The notes under the pieces were generated by a model. It had not been told where the DNA came from. It worked only from the letters and a program-made list of their open reading frames with translations, and did no database searches. 64,000 nt of DNA from Youxingia wuxianensis. GTDB lineage: Bacteria; Bacillota; Clostridia; Oscillospirales; Ruminococcaceae. The position numbers and the translations under genes were made by a program. Shown piece by piece: positions 44,682 through 52,484 of this stretch. The stretch lies in NCBI RefSeq assembly GCF_014385085.1, contig NZ_JACRTD010000002.1, forward strand, positions 186,001 to 250,000, given 5' to 3'. The number at the start of each line of letters is the position of its first letter. Position 1 is the stretch's first letter.

Positions 44682-45023
44682 ATGAGAAACGCGGTATTGT
44701 TGTCCTTAATATCCATTATCCTGGTTTCTTTAATTACGATCGGCGCTACCTATGTGATCCCGGAGCAGGTACCTGGGGAATTTTCCTCCAGTGAAGTATC
44801 CATTGAACCACCGGAGTCTGAGGATACCTCCCATTATCCCTATCTGTTACGCGAGTATGAGGGGAAATTAGCGGTGTTTACCGACGATTTGGTAGAACCG
44901 GATATGGTATTTGACGTTTATGTGAAGACTCTTCCTGAATTTGATCGGGAACAGTTAAAGACCGGTGTAAGGGTAGAAACCTATGACAAATTGGTAAACT
45001 TAATAGAAGACTATATAAGTTAG
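44682..45023 (+). CDS. Small membrane-anchored protein with BofC-C-terminal-like domain
   Basis: The 113-residue protein has one N-terminal transmembrane helix (about 5-25), a short Ser/Glu/Pro linker and a soluble domain from YLLREYEGKLAVF to LVNLIEDYIS. The pattern LREY-GK-AVF ... LPEFDREQLKTGV ... L-EDY resembles the BofC C-terminal domain found in many spore-forming Clostridia. BofC in Bacillus controls intercompartmental signalling during sporulation; a role here is only a guess. GGGGTG precedes the ATG. A TATAAT lies about 80 bp upstream. Family assignment is from memory and moderate. Confidence 0.6.
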   Translation: MRNAVLLSLISIILVSLITIGATYVIPEQVPGEFSSSEVSIEPPESEDTSHYPYLLREYEGKLAVFTDDLVEPDMVFDVYVKTLPEFDREQLKTGVRVETYDKLVNLIEDYIS

Positions 45024-45238
45024 TATTTACAGAAAAGCGAAGCTTTAACACAAAATCTCAGATTTATGTAAGCGTTCAGTAATCACACGTAACCTTATTG
45101 TAATCAATTTTTTACTGAAATGGGATGAAATATGATAAGCAATCCCATATAATAAGATCAAGGAAAGAACAGAAGCGGTTCCTCCAAAAATCAGTTTTAA
45201 TTATTAAGGTCTGATCAGCCTTAAAAGTTTAATCAGCT
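45024..45238 (+). other. Long 3' untranslated stretch, nothing coding seen
   Basis: About 215 bases between the BofC-like stop and the next terminator without a supported gene. A TTAAGG/CCTTAA inverted repeat occurs near 45205-45223. It could be a long 3' UTR or a small RNA; no clear promoter was found. Confidence 0.4.
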
Positions 45239-45270
45239 AAAAGCGGTTGTATCACAACCGCTTTTTTGTT
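45239..45270 (+). terminator. Terminator downstream of the BofC-like gene
   Basis: AAAAGCGGTTGT-ATC-ACAACCGCTTTTTT hairpin, 216 bases after the stop codon. Confidence 0.88.
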
Positions 45271-45357
45271 TTATTAGGAAATTACAGGGAAGAAGGACCC
45301 TTTAAAGGATATCTAATTAATTTATACAAATATTTTACAAAAAATAGAAAATAATTA

Positions 45358-45386
45358 TTGAAATAGCGCTATAATAGGTCTATAAT
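45358..45386 (+). promoter_or_regulatory. Promoter of the NhaC/acetamidase operon
   Basis: TTGAAA (45358-45363) and TATAAT (45381-45386), 17-bp spacer. It implies a leader of about 400 bases before the NhaC gene. Confidence 0.65.
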
Positions 45387-45392
45387 TATTTA

Positions 45393-45790
45393 TAATAGGA
45401 TGGATACAAAACAAAAACCACGGGTGCAAACTTTCCTCAGAAAACTTCTCTGATTCAGACATGTGCTGCTGTCAATCCAACATGCCGCCCTCCATTATAT
45501 GGTTTTTCTGTTTTTGAGCGGTATCCATAGCTATTGGCAGAGAAAAATACCGGATGGGGACAATAGAGAAAATTCATCTTTTCCATGCGGGACAGGAAAG
45601 AGAGACTTTAAAAGAAAGGAGAAAGGGTATTTCGGGGTGAAAAGTTAGGAGGGATATACGCGCACTTTAGAAAAAACTACCTGACTGGGATAATGATCCC
45701 GGTATGCGGCTTTATATGGTGCGGGAATGGGAGAAAATATGGGGTGTGTAGATATTCTTTTTCATTTTCGCAGCAAGGGTAATTTAGAAA
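45393..45790 (+). other. Unusually long leader upstream of the NhaC gene
   Basis: No convincing gene or known riboswitch was recognised in this 400-base stretch. It holds a GGGAT-AATG-ATCCC hairpin near 45688 and one 61-codon open frame (45463-45648) without recognisable features. Confidence 0.45.
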
Positions 45791-47254
45791 GTGAGTGATA
45801 ATATGGAAACAAAGGTTAATAAATTTAGTGTGATTACAGATCAGGACAGCCTAGTACATAAGATAATGACCTATGGCGTGGCCGTTGCAATCATTGCTTT
45901 GTGTATCTTCCTCACCCCTGGGGGCGAGGCGTTAAATCCGGCTACTGGCTGGTTGATCGTTGTATTTCTGCTTTACTATGCGCTGCTTTCCAAACGTATT
46001 TTGGAAACCATTATTTTCGGATGCGCCATCGGTGTGGCCCTGTTCTATGGCAAAGATTTCCTGGGCGGCCTGACGGAGACCACCTTCTCCACAATGGAGC
46101 TGGAAGACTTTGTATGGATCGTCCTGCTCTGCGGACTGATGAACGTATTTGCAAAATTGCTGCGCCGTGCAGGTTCTATGGACTCTTTTGCGCAGCTTAT
46201 CACCAAATATGCCAAAACCGATAAGCAGGTGCGCGTATTCAGCTGGCTGCTCCAATGGCCTATGTTCTTTGACGATTATATGACCATTGCTGTGGGCGGC
46301 AGTATGCTGGCACCGATTTATGATAAAAAGAAAGTTCCCCGTGAGGACTGTGCGTTTATTGTACACTCCCTGGCGGAGCCTCTGCGCGTACTTTTCCCAT
46401 TGACCTCCTGGACGGCGTTTATGGCGGGGCTGTTTGAATCCGGCGGCCTGACTGATGCCAGCGGAAGCGGCGCAGTTGCTTTTTTCAAAACGATTCCATT
46501 TAGCTTTTACGCTTGGGTCTCCCTGATCGGCACCTTACTTTTCTGTTTGGGAATTATCCCAAAAATCGGGCCGATTAAACGTCCGGATCCTTCTAAATAT
46601 CTGGACTTGGGTGCAGAACCTGAAGGGGGCGAAAGACAGGGAAATTTGATAGACTTTTTCCTGCCGTTGGCAGGTATGATCGTAGCGGCTATGTACTTTG
46701 AGTGGGATCTGGTTCCCACCATGATAGTAGTACTTCCCTGCGTGTGCGCCTACTACTTAATCCGCGGTGTTATCAGCACAAAGGATATTGAAGGCTGCCT
46801 GATCGATGGGTTCCAGGAATTTATGTATCTGGATATCCTTTTTGTAGCAAGCTACGCTCTGGCAGGTATTTTCGAAACTACTGGTTTCGTAGACTATTTG
46901 GTTTCTATCGCTCAGAATGTGGTGAACCCTGCCCTGCTGCCAGTAATGCTCTTTTTGATTTTCTGCTGCAGCGAGGCGGCTATGAGTCTTAACTGGAGCT
47001 TAATGCTGATCGCCTTCCCAGTGGTTATTCCGCTGGCATTGGGTATCGGCGCCAACGTATATCTTACCGCGGCGGCGGTTATTTCCGCGGGATGCTTTGG
47101 CTGCCATCTGTGTTATGTTTGTGACTACACTTCCATGAGCGGCCAGTTCTGTGGTATTCAGCCCGCGCATCATGCTTCCACCTGCGTGCCTTATGCGCTG
47201 ATTTTCGGTGGGATCACGGCGGTGTTGTATCTGGTCTGCGGCTTTATTTTCTAA
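45791..47254 (+). CDS. NhaC family Na+/H+ antiporter-type transporter
   Basis: The 487-residue polytopic membrane protein fits the NhaC/ion-transporter superfamily: repeated hydrophobic segments, LQWPMFFDDYMTIAVGGSMLAP with charged membrane residues, and HSLAEPLRVLFPLTSWTAF. NhaC members exchange sodium for protons or carry organic anions. The annotated start is a GTG at 45791; an ATG at 45803 is a plausible alternative, and neither has a strong ribosome binding site. The following two acetamidase/formamidase genes are close on the same strand, suggesting a transporter for an amide or its product rather than a general sodium pump (inference). Confidence 0.83.
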   Translation: MSDNMETKVNKFSVITDQDSLVHKIMTYGVAVAIIALCIFLTPGGEALNPATGWLIVVFLLYYALLSKRILETIIFGCAIGVALFYGKDFLGGLTETTFSTMELEDFVWIVLLCGLMNVFAKLLRRAGSMDSFAQLITKYAKTDKQVRVFSWLLQWPMFFDDYMTIAVGGSMLAPIYDKKKVPREDCAFIVHSLAEPLRVLFPLTSWTAFMAGLFESGGLTDASGSGAVAFFKTIPFSFYAWVSLIGTLLFCLGIIPKIGPIKRPDPSKYLDLGAEPEGGERQGNLIDFFLPLAGMIVAAMYFEWDLVPTMIVVLPCVCAYYLIRGVISTKDIEGCLIDGFQEFMYLDILFVASYALAGIFETTGFVDYLVSIAQNVVNPALLPVMLFLIFCCSEAAMSLNWSLMLIAFPVVIPLALGIGANVYLTAAAVISAGCFGCHLCYVCDYTSMSGQFCGIQPAHHASTCVPYALIFGGITAVLYLVCGFIF

Positions 47255-47292
47255 ATGCCCGCGGAATGATATAATTGAAGGAGCAAGGAAAT

Positions 47293-48186
47293 ATGAAAGA
47301 GATTTCCAAATGGAGTTACGAATTTTCTAAAAATGCAACCCCGGTGGAATATATCAAATCCGGTGAAATAGTTAAGTTTATCATGGAAGACGGGCTGGGA
47401 GGACTTATTCAAACGGATGATCAGCTTCTGAAGGATCTTGACTTTTCCAAATGTAACGGTGCAGCCGGCCCTGTATATATGGAAGGGGCCGAGCCAGGCG
47501 ACGTTTTGGCGGTAGATATTCTGGATATCACTGTAGCGGATCACGGAGTAGTTTGTACAATTGAACATGTAGGACCCTTGTGGTCCAGCTGCGAGCTTCG
47601 CACCCGCCGCGTGGAAATCCAGGACGGATACGCTCTTTTTAACGATGTCCGTTTTCCTATCGATCCGATGATCGGCGTAATTGGTACCGCGCCGGATGGG
47701 GAGGATGTCCCCAGCGGACATATTTTCGACGGCGGCGGCAATATGGACAATAGGAAAATTCGCAAAGGGGTTACGGTCTGGCTTCCTGTAAGGGTGCCGG
47801 GCGGGCTTTTAGCGATGGGTGATCTGCATGCGAATATGGCGGATGGAGAGCATATTGGCACTGGAATTGAGATTGCCGGAGAGGCGGTTGTTCGTGTACG
47901 GCTGTTGAAAAATGTTGAGCTTCATTGGCCGGTTACTGAAACCCAGGACGCCTGGTATGTGAATACCTGCGGGGATACCTGTGACATTGCAATTGAACGT
48001 GGCTACAAGGAATTACACCGGCTGATTGCAAAAGCCTATGGCTGGGATATGACCGATACGGCTATCTATATGTCTCTACAGGGATATTTGGAGGCGAACC
48101 AAGCCTGTTTGATGGCAGGGGACGGAGGAAATACATTCCGTGTGGGAACTCCTAAGGTTGCAGATAAACCTCGGCTGATTGGATAG
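47293..48186 (+). CDS. Acetamidase/formamidase family protein, copy 1
   Basis: The 297-residue protein belongs to the FmdA/AmdA family, zinc-dependent amidases releasing ammonia from formamide or acetamide. Landmarks are EPGDVLAVDILDITVADHG, IDPMIGVIGTAP, GGGNMDNRKI and GDLHANMADGE. I place the start at the ATG at 47293, preceded by GAAGGAG; a TTG at 47275 overlaps that site. The next gene is a close tandem paralog. The true substrate is unknown. Confidence 0.92.
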   Translation: MKEISKWSYEFSKNATPVEYIKSGEIVKFIMEDGLGGLIQTDDQLLKDLDFSKCNGAAGPVYMEGAEPGDVLAVDILDITVADHGVVCTIEHVGPLWSSCELRTRRVEIQDGYALFNDVRFPIDPMIGVIGTAPDGEDVPSGHIFDGGGNMDNRKIRKGVTVWLPVRVPGGLLAMGDLHANMADGEHIGTGIEIAGEAVVRVRLLKNVELHWPVTETQDAWYVNTCGDTCDIAIERGYKELHRLIAKAYGWDMTDTAIYMSLQGYLEANQACLMAGDGGNTFRVGTPKVADKPRLIG

Positions 48187-48229
48187 CAGCAGCAAGGAAA
48201 AATTTTATAACATAGAAGGAGTGGTTGTA

Positions 48230-49120
48230 ATGCAAGAAATTTCAAAATGGAGTTATGTATTTTCGAAAGACAGCGCGCCTGTAGCTCATGCCAAATCTGG
48301 TGAGATCCTTAAATTTATTATGGAAGACTGCAACGGCGGTCAAATTCAGACGGAAGACCAGCTTTCCAATATTGACTGGGAAAAAACAAATCCAGCCACC
48401 GGCCCTGTGTACATAGATGGAGCAGAACCTGGAGATGCGTTAGCCGTAGATATTTTGGATGTTACTGTAGCGGATCATGGCGTCGCGTGCACAATTGATA
48501 ATTTAGGTCCCCTGTGGCCTGTCTGTGAGCTGCGTACCCGCCGGATTGAGATTCGTGACGATTACGCTTATTTCAGAGATATCAAATGGCCTATCGATCC
48601 AATGATCGGTGTTATTGGAACGGCTCCAAGCGAAGGCTCCACCCCAACTGGTTCCGCTTTTGAAGGAGGCGGAAACATGGACAGCCGTCTTATTAAAAAA
48701 GGCGCTACTGTTTGGCTTCCTGTACGGGTACCCGGCGCTCTGCTTGCTATGGGGGATATTCACGCGACTATGGCGGATGGAGAAGTAATCGGTACCGGTA
48801 TCGAAATTGCAGGCGAAGCGATTGTTCGCGTACGGCTGCTGAAAAACTTCAAGCTCAACTGGCCGGTGACAGAAACTGCCGATGCTTGGTATGTGAATAC
48901 CTGCGGCGATACCTGCGATCTTGCTATTGAACGCGGTTATAAGGAGATGCATCGGCTGCTTGCTCAGGCGTATGGATGGGATTCTACCGATACTGCCATT
49001 TACATGTCTCTGCAGGGATATCTAGCTTCTAATCAAGCTTGCCTCGTTCCCGGAAGCGGCGGAGACACCTTCCGTGTTGGTACACCGAAGGTTGCCAATA
49101 AACCTCGCTTGATCGACTAA
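48230..49120 (+). CDS. Acetamidase/formamidase family protein, copy 2
   Basis: The 296-residue protein is about 70% similar by eye to the preceding gene over its whole length and keeps the same motifs (IDPMIGVIGTAP, GGGNMDSRLI, GDIHATMADGE). The ATG at 48230 has GAAGGAG upstream; a longer TTG-started frame from 48179 is not supported. Two paralogs side by side suggest a hetero-oligomer or different substrate ranges. A terminator closes the operon. Confidence 0.92.
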   Translation: MQEISKWSYVFSKDSAPVAHAKSGEILKFIMEDCNGGQIQTEDQLSNIDWEKTNPATGPVYIDGAEPGDALAVDILDVTVADHGVACTIDNLGPLWPVCELRTRRIEIRDDYAYFRDIKWPIDPMIGVIGTAPSEGSTPTGSAFEGGGNMDSRLIKKGATVWLPVRVPGALLAMGDIHATMADGEVIGTGIEIAGEAIVRVRLLKNFKLNWPVTETADAWYVNTCGDTCDLAIERGYKEMHRLLAQAYGWDSTDTAIYMSLQGYLASNQACLVPGSGGDTFRVGTPKVANKPRLID

Positions 49121-49131
49121 GAATGCGAAAT

Positions 49132-49166
49132 AAAAAGGCCGCCCCTTAAAAAGGGGTGGCCTTTTT
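49132..49166. terminator. Bidirectional terminator between acetamidase copy 2 and coaX
   Basis: AAAAAGGCCGCCCC pairs with GGGGTGGCCTTTTT around a short A-rich loop. Confidence 0.9.
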
Positions 49167-49935
49167 ATGATTTGTAATCTTCGTAAATAATCCGCAGACC
49201 GTCCAATGTAAGGCTCCGGTCAATATGGCTGAATAAATCCGCCTGGGAACCGATCAACTTGGCTAAGCCGCCGGTGGCGATAATAGTAGCGCTTCCTCCC
49301 AGCTCCTGTTTCATTTCATTTACAATGTTGCCAACGGCTCCCACATAACCGTAAACGGCACCTGCTTGAAGGCTTTTAATGGTATTTTTTCCAATGATAT
49401 TTTCCGGTTTAAGCAGTTCTACCCGAGGAAGTTTGGCCGCCTTTTGAAACAGCGCTTCCATGGAGATTTTTACCCCAGGGAAGATAGCTCCCCCCAGATA
49501 AGCACCCTCTTGATCGATTGCATCGAAGGTGGTTGCGGTGCCGAAATCCACTACGATCAAGGGACCGCCATATTTATGATAAGCGCCAATTGCCGCTACT
49601 AAACGGTCGGTTCCCACCTCGGCAGGGTGGTCATAGGAATTTTTAATCTTTAAAAAGAGATTATCCCCGATTACCAAGGGCTTCTTTTTATAAAAATATT
49701 TTTTCATAGCGTTGTTAATAGAATACATCACCTGGGGTACAACAGAAGCGATAATAATATCGTCAATTTGCCGGCGGTCAATATTATTGATAGAAAAAAA
49801 TTGGCTGGTAAAAAGTCCGACTTCATCAGAAGTAATTTCCCGGTTGGTACCGAGACGAAATGACCCAATCAGCTTTTCCTTATCAAATACACCGAACTCC
49901 ATATTGGTATTTCCAATATCAATTGCCAATAGCAT
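49165..49935 (-). CDS. coaX: Type III pantothenate kinase
   Basis: The 256-residue protein phosphorylates pantothenate, the first step of coenzyme A synthesis. It has the ASKHA-fold motifs: MLLAIDIGNTNMEFG at the start (phosphate 1), GTDRLVAAIGAYH, VVDFGTATTFD (phosphate 2) and IIATGGLAKLI (adenosine). Length is typical. It is alone on its strand. Confidence 0.96.
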   Translation of the reverse strand: MLLAIDIGNTNMEFGVFDKEKLIGSFRLGTNREITSDEVGLFTSQFFSINNIDRRQIDDIIIASVVPQVMYSINNAMKKYFYKKKPLVIGDNLFLKIKNSYDHPAEVGTDRLVAAIGAYHKYGGPLIVVDFGTATTFDAIDQEGAYLGGAIFPGVKISMEALFQKAAKLPRVELLKPENIIGKNTIKSLQAGAVYGYVGAVGNIVNEMKQELGGSATIIATGGLAKLIGSQADLFSHIDRSLTLDGLRIIYEDYKS

Positions 49936-50123
49936 AGCCCTTGCCCCCTTATCAGTTATGAATTTATTCTATCCTTTGGCGACAGGTTAGTCAACAATAA
50001 TATTGACCTTTTTTAAACATAATGGTATACTATGTAAGGCAAAAACGAAAAATAAACCGGAGTGTCTGTGATAGTAGGGCGGCAGTTTGTAATTTTGCGG
50101 GGCTTTCCCTTAAAACTTCATAT

Positions 50124-50199
50124 GCTAGTATGGCTCAGTTGGTAGAGCAGCGCATTCGTAATGCGCAGGTCGTCGGTTCGAGTCCGACTACTAGCTCCA
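50124..50199 (+). tRNA. tRNA-Thr (anticodon CGT)
   Basis: 76 bases with acceptor GCTAGTA/TACTAGC, anticodon stem GCGCA/TGCGC with loop TTCGTAA, GGTTCGAGTCC T-arm and encoded CCA. Confidence 0.95.
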
Positions 50200-50202
50200 A
50201 AT

Positions 50203-50232
50203 AAAAACAGCCGGTCTTGACCGGCTGTTTTT
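50203..50232 (+). terminator. Terminator after tRNA-Thr
   Basis: AAAAACAGCCGGTC-TT-GACCGGCTGTTTTT is a near-perfect hairpin with T-run. Confidence 0.92.
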
Positions 50233-50401
50233 ATTTGGTGGACGCTGCGGCAGAAGGGAACTTCCTTTCCCGCCTCTCAGTTGGAATATTTCTTGCCTGG
50301 CGTGAGATGCAATTACCAGGTATTCAGCTGCTTCATGGCAATGAGCGTCAACAGGGTTTGCTTCGCAGAAAGCTCTGCCGGACAATAATTTTCGGGCTCA
50401 G
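50233..50401. other. Intergenic stretch after tRNA-Thr
   Basis: No supported gene. An open frame enters from 50345 in the frame of the small ORF that follows, which may be the remnant of a longer gene. Confidence 0.35.
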
Positions 50402-50503
50402 ATGACTTGGATGATAAAACGTTTGGATTATCAGGATTTACAGACAGTCCGTGCGCTTATCCGCTTTTTGAAGGAAAGAAAATTAAAAAGGAGGAAATCT
50501 TAG
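50402..50503 (+). CDS. Possible small ORF or gene remnant
   Basis: A 33-codon frame (MTWMIKRLDYQDLQTVRALI...KRRKS) ends with TAG directly joined to the ATG of the next gene. The frame is open without a start back to 50345. The basic, helical sequence resembles the last helix of XRE-type regulators, so it may be the tail of a decayed regulator gene. There is no good ribosome binding site. Assignment is weak. Confidence 0.25.
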   Translation: MTWMIKRLDYQDLQTVRALIRFLKERKLKRRKS

Positions 50504-50866
50504 ATGAAAAAGGCAATATTACTGATCTTAACCTTCATATTTGTAATTGCATTGCTTGGATGTTCTTCTCAGGAGAACAACGTAAAAAGAGATATTGCTC
50601 CTACAATTACTTTATATGACAGGCAATATGTCGCACCGTACATGCCAATTGACGAATTGCCGGGCGGATATGAATATCTTGGCGACTTGCCTGAAGATGC
50701 GGCAGATGACACAGGCTTAGCAGGGTGTAAAATGTATGCCGTTAAGGAACTCGACAGCCTTAGCGATTTCTATCTATATCAAGAATGTGCAGCTTCTGTT
50801 GATGAGAATACAGTTGATGCTACGCGGCGGCAATGGGCATATGTTCAATGGGTTTTATCTAATTGA
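50504..50866 (+). CDS. Small lipoprotein of unknown function
   Basis: The 120-residue protein has a lipoprotein signal peptide with lipobox LLGC (Cys20) and a 100-residue soluble part including GGYEYLGDLPEDAADDTGLAGC and a conserved-looking Trp/Tyr C-terminus (QWAYVQWVL). I do not recognise a named domain. GGAGG precedes the ATG. No neighbour points to a function; no terminator is obvious after it. Confidence 0.75.
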   Translation: MKKAILLILTFIFVIALLGCSSQENNVKRDIAPTITLYDRQYVAPYMPIDELPGGYEYLGDLPEDAADDTGLAGCKMYAVKELDSLSDFYLYQECAASVDENTVDATRRQWAYVQWVLSN

Positions 50867-50967
50867 CATGAGAAAGCTTCCCTAGGTCGAAAAAATATCA
50901 AAGGTTCTTTTTAGATGTTTTAACACATCAACGCTTAATATATTAAAGGAATAAACGATCCTGCCGA

Positions 50968-50996
50968 TTGACAAAGAAAATAAAATATAGTAAAAT
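50968..50996 (+). promoter_or_regulatory. Promoter of the attenuated MATE operon
   Basis: TTGACA (50968-50973) and TAAAAT (50991-50996), 17-bp spacer; transcription would start near 51003. Confidence 0.8.
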
Positions 50997-51029
50997 ATCC
51001 CTTGCATTCGGAGGGTATATTTTAAAAAT

Positions 51030-51059
51030 ATGCTGGATAAGAAGGCTAATGGCTATTAG
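51030..51059 (+). CDS. Leader peptide MLDKKANGY
   Basis: A nine-codon frame starts at the ATG at 51030 and ends with TAG at 51057. GGAGGG lies 14 bases upstream, rather far, comparable with the 12-base spacing of the MATE gene itself. The 5' arm of the following terminator lies inside these codons, so a ribosome stalled on the leader would prevent terminator folding. This is the layout of ribosome-mediated attenuation of drug-resistance genes. Confidence 0.55.
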   Translation: MLDKKANGY

Positions 51060-51077
51060 TCTCTTATCCCTTTTTTT
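51035..51077 (+). terminator. Attenuator terminator before the MATE gene
   Basis: GGATAAGA-a-GGCTAAT pairs with ATTAGTC-TCTTATCC (15 bp, one bulge) and is followed by seven Ts, 24 bases before the MATE start and about 35 bases after the predicted transcription start. Confidence 0.85.
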
Positions 51078-51100
51078 GTCTATGGAGGCTAAAATTTATT

Positions 51101-52444
51101 ATGAAACAAGCGTCTCTGACTTCGGGAAATATTTTTTCTACTCTGATAAAATTCGCTTTTCCCTTTTTGCTTGCAAACCTGCTGCAGGCGTTATACGGCG
51201 CTGCAGATTTGCTCATCGTAGGCCAGCTTTCCACCTCGGCGGCCGTTTCCGCCGTGGCCATTGGAAGCCAGGTAATGCAGACCATCACCGGGATTACCGT
51301 GGCGCTGACTACTGGGGGTACAGTGTTAATCGGACAGTATCTGGGCGCGCAGCAAGAGGAGGATGTGGCCCACGGAATAGGCACGATTATCTGGGTGTTC
51401 GGTATTATGGCAGTGTCCCTTACTATACTTATGGCCCTTTGTACCAATATAATCACTGCTATTATGCAGACGCCGCCGCAGGCGCAGCAATACACCTGCC
51501 AATATATTTTTATCTGTTCCTGCGGTATTTTATTTATCGTGGGCTATAACGCTGTCAGCGGGATTATGCGAGGGCTGGGGGACAGCCGGTCTCCTTTTAT
51601 TTTTGTAGCGATTGCCTGCGTAGTCAATGTATTTGGGGATCTTCTTTTGGTCGGCCCGATGAAAATGGGCGCCGCCGGCGCCGCTATAGCAACCATTGCC
51701 GCTCAGGCGATCAGTATGACGCTGGCAATTTTTTTCTTGAAAAAGCGAGGCTTCCCATTTCCATTCACCTGGCGTCATGTACGCCTCCAAGCTGTGAAAG
51801 CGAAGAAAATATTTAAACTTGGGCTTCCGCTGGCCCTGCAGGACAGTATGATAAACGTTTCTTTCCTGATGATTACCGCTATTATCAATGTGATGGGCGT
51901 TACCGCCTCCGCCGCGGTGGGAGTAGTAGAAAAGGTAATTATTTTTGCCATGCAGCCGGCGTCAGCATTTTCTTCCGCCATCGCTGTGATCACCGCCCAA
52001 AATATGGGGGCAGGGCAGACGCAGCGAGCTAAAAAAAGCATGTATCTGGGGATGGGATGTTCTCTCATTTTCGGTTTGGCTTTTTGGATTTACTGCCAAT
52101 TTGACGCGGCGCTGTTCCTGCGGATATTTTCTACCGATCCACAGGTTATCCAAGCGGGTGCACAGTATTTAATGTCTTATAGTTTTGACTGTGTGCTGGT
52201 AAGTTTTGTTTTTTGCTACAATTCTTTTTTCAACGGATGTGGACATTCCTCTTTTCCCATGATCCACAGTGTATTTGCAACCCTGGCTATACGTATTCCG
52301 CTGGTGTTTATTGTCAGTAAAATCCCAGGGATAACCCTGTTTGCGATTGGTTTGATTGTAATTGCCGCTACAGCGGTATCCCTGATCCTATGTATAATTT
52401 ATATGAAATCCGGCAAATGGAAAGTCAATACGATTTTAGAATAA
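51101..52444 (+). CDS. MATE family efflux transporter with attenuated expression
   Basis: The 447-residue 12-helix protein carries the MATE signature (LIKFAFPFLLANLLQALYGAADLLIVG) and segment AGAAIATIAAQAISM in the middle. GGAGG lies 12 bases before the ATG. Unlike the other two MATE genes in the window it has its own promoter, a nine-codon leader and an attenuator terminator upstream, so it is probably induced, perhaps by a translation-blocking compound it exports (inference). Confidence 0.92.
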   Translation: MKQASLTSGNIFSTLIKFAFPFLLANLLQALYGAADLLIVGQLSTSAAVSAVAIGSQVMQTITGITVALTTGGTVLIGQYLGAQQEEDVAHGIGTIIWVFGIMAVSLTILMALCTNIITAIMQTPPQAQQYTCQYIFICSCGILFIVGYNAVSGIMRGLGDSRSPFIFVAIACVVNVFGDLLLVGPMKMGAAGAAIATIAAQAISMTLAIFFLKKRGFPFPFTWRHVRLQAVKAKKIFKLGLPLALQDSMINVSFLMITAIINVMGVTASAAVGVVEKVIIFAMQPASAFSSAIAVITAQNMGAGQTQRAKKSMYLGMGCSLIFGLAFWIYCQFDAALFLRIFSTDPQVIQAGAQYLMSYSFDCVLVSFVFCYNSFFNGCGHSSFPMIHSVFATLAIRIPLVFIVSKIPGITLFAIGLIVIAATAVSLILCIIYMKSGKWKVNTILE

Positions 52445-52478
52445 AAAAAGGAGCCATCGTACGGTGGCTCCTTTTTTT
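52443..52478. terminator. Bidirectional terminator between MATE and cls
   Basis: AAAAAAGGAGCCA pairs with TGGCTCCTTTTTT. Confidence 0.9.
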
Positions 52479-52484
52479 CATTTT

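Noticed and set aside
45393..45790. Guanidine or other known riboswitch before the NhaC gene
   Set aside because: None of the conserved cores I know could be found by eye; left as an unexplained leader.
50124..50503. Integrated prophage or genomic island at tRNA-Thr
   Set aside because: No integrase and no repeated tRNA 3' end were seen; only a weak gene remnant remains.
50968..51549. Long plus-strand frame overlapping the MATE leader and gene start
   Set aside because: It lies in another frame across the promoter, attenuator and MATE gene and has no ribosome binding site.
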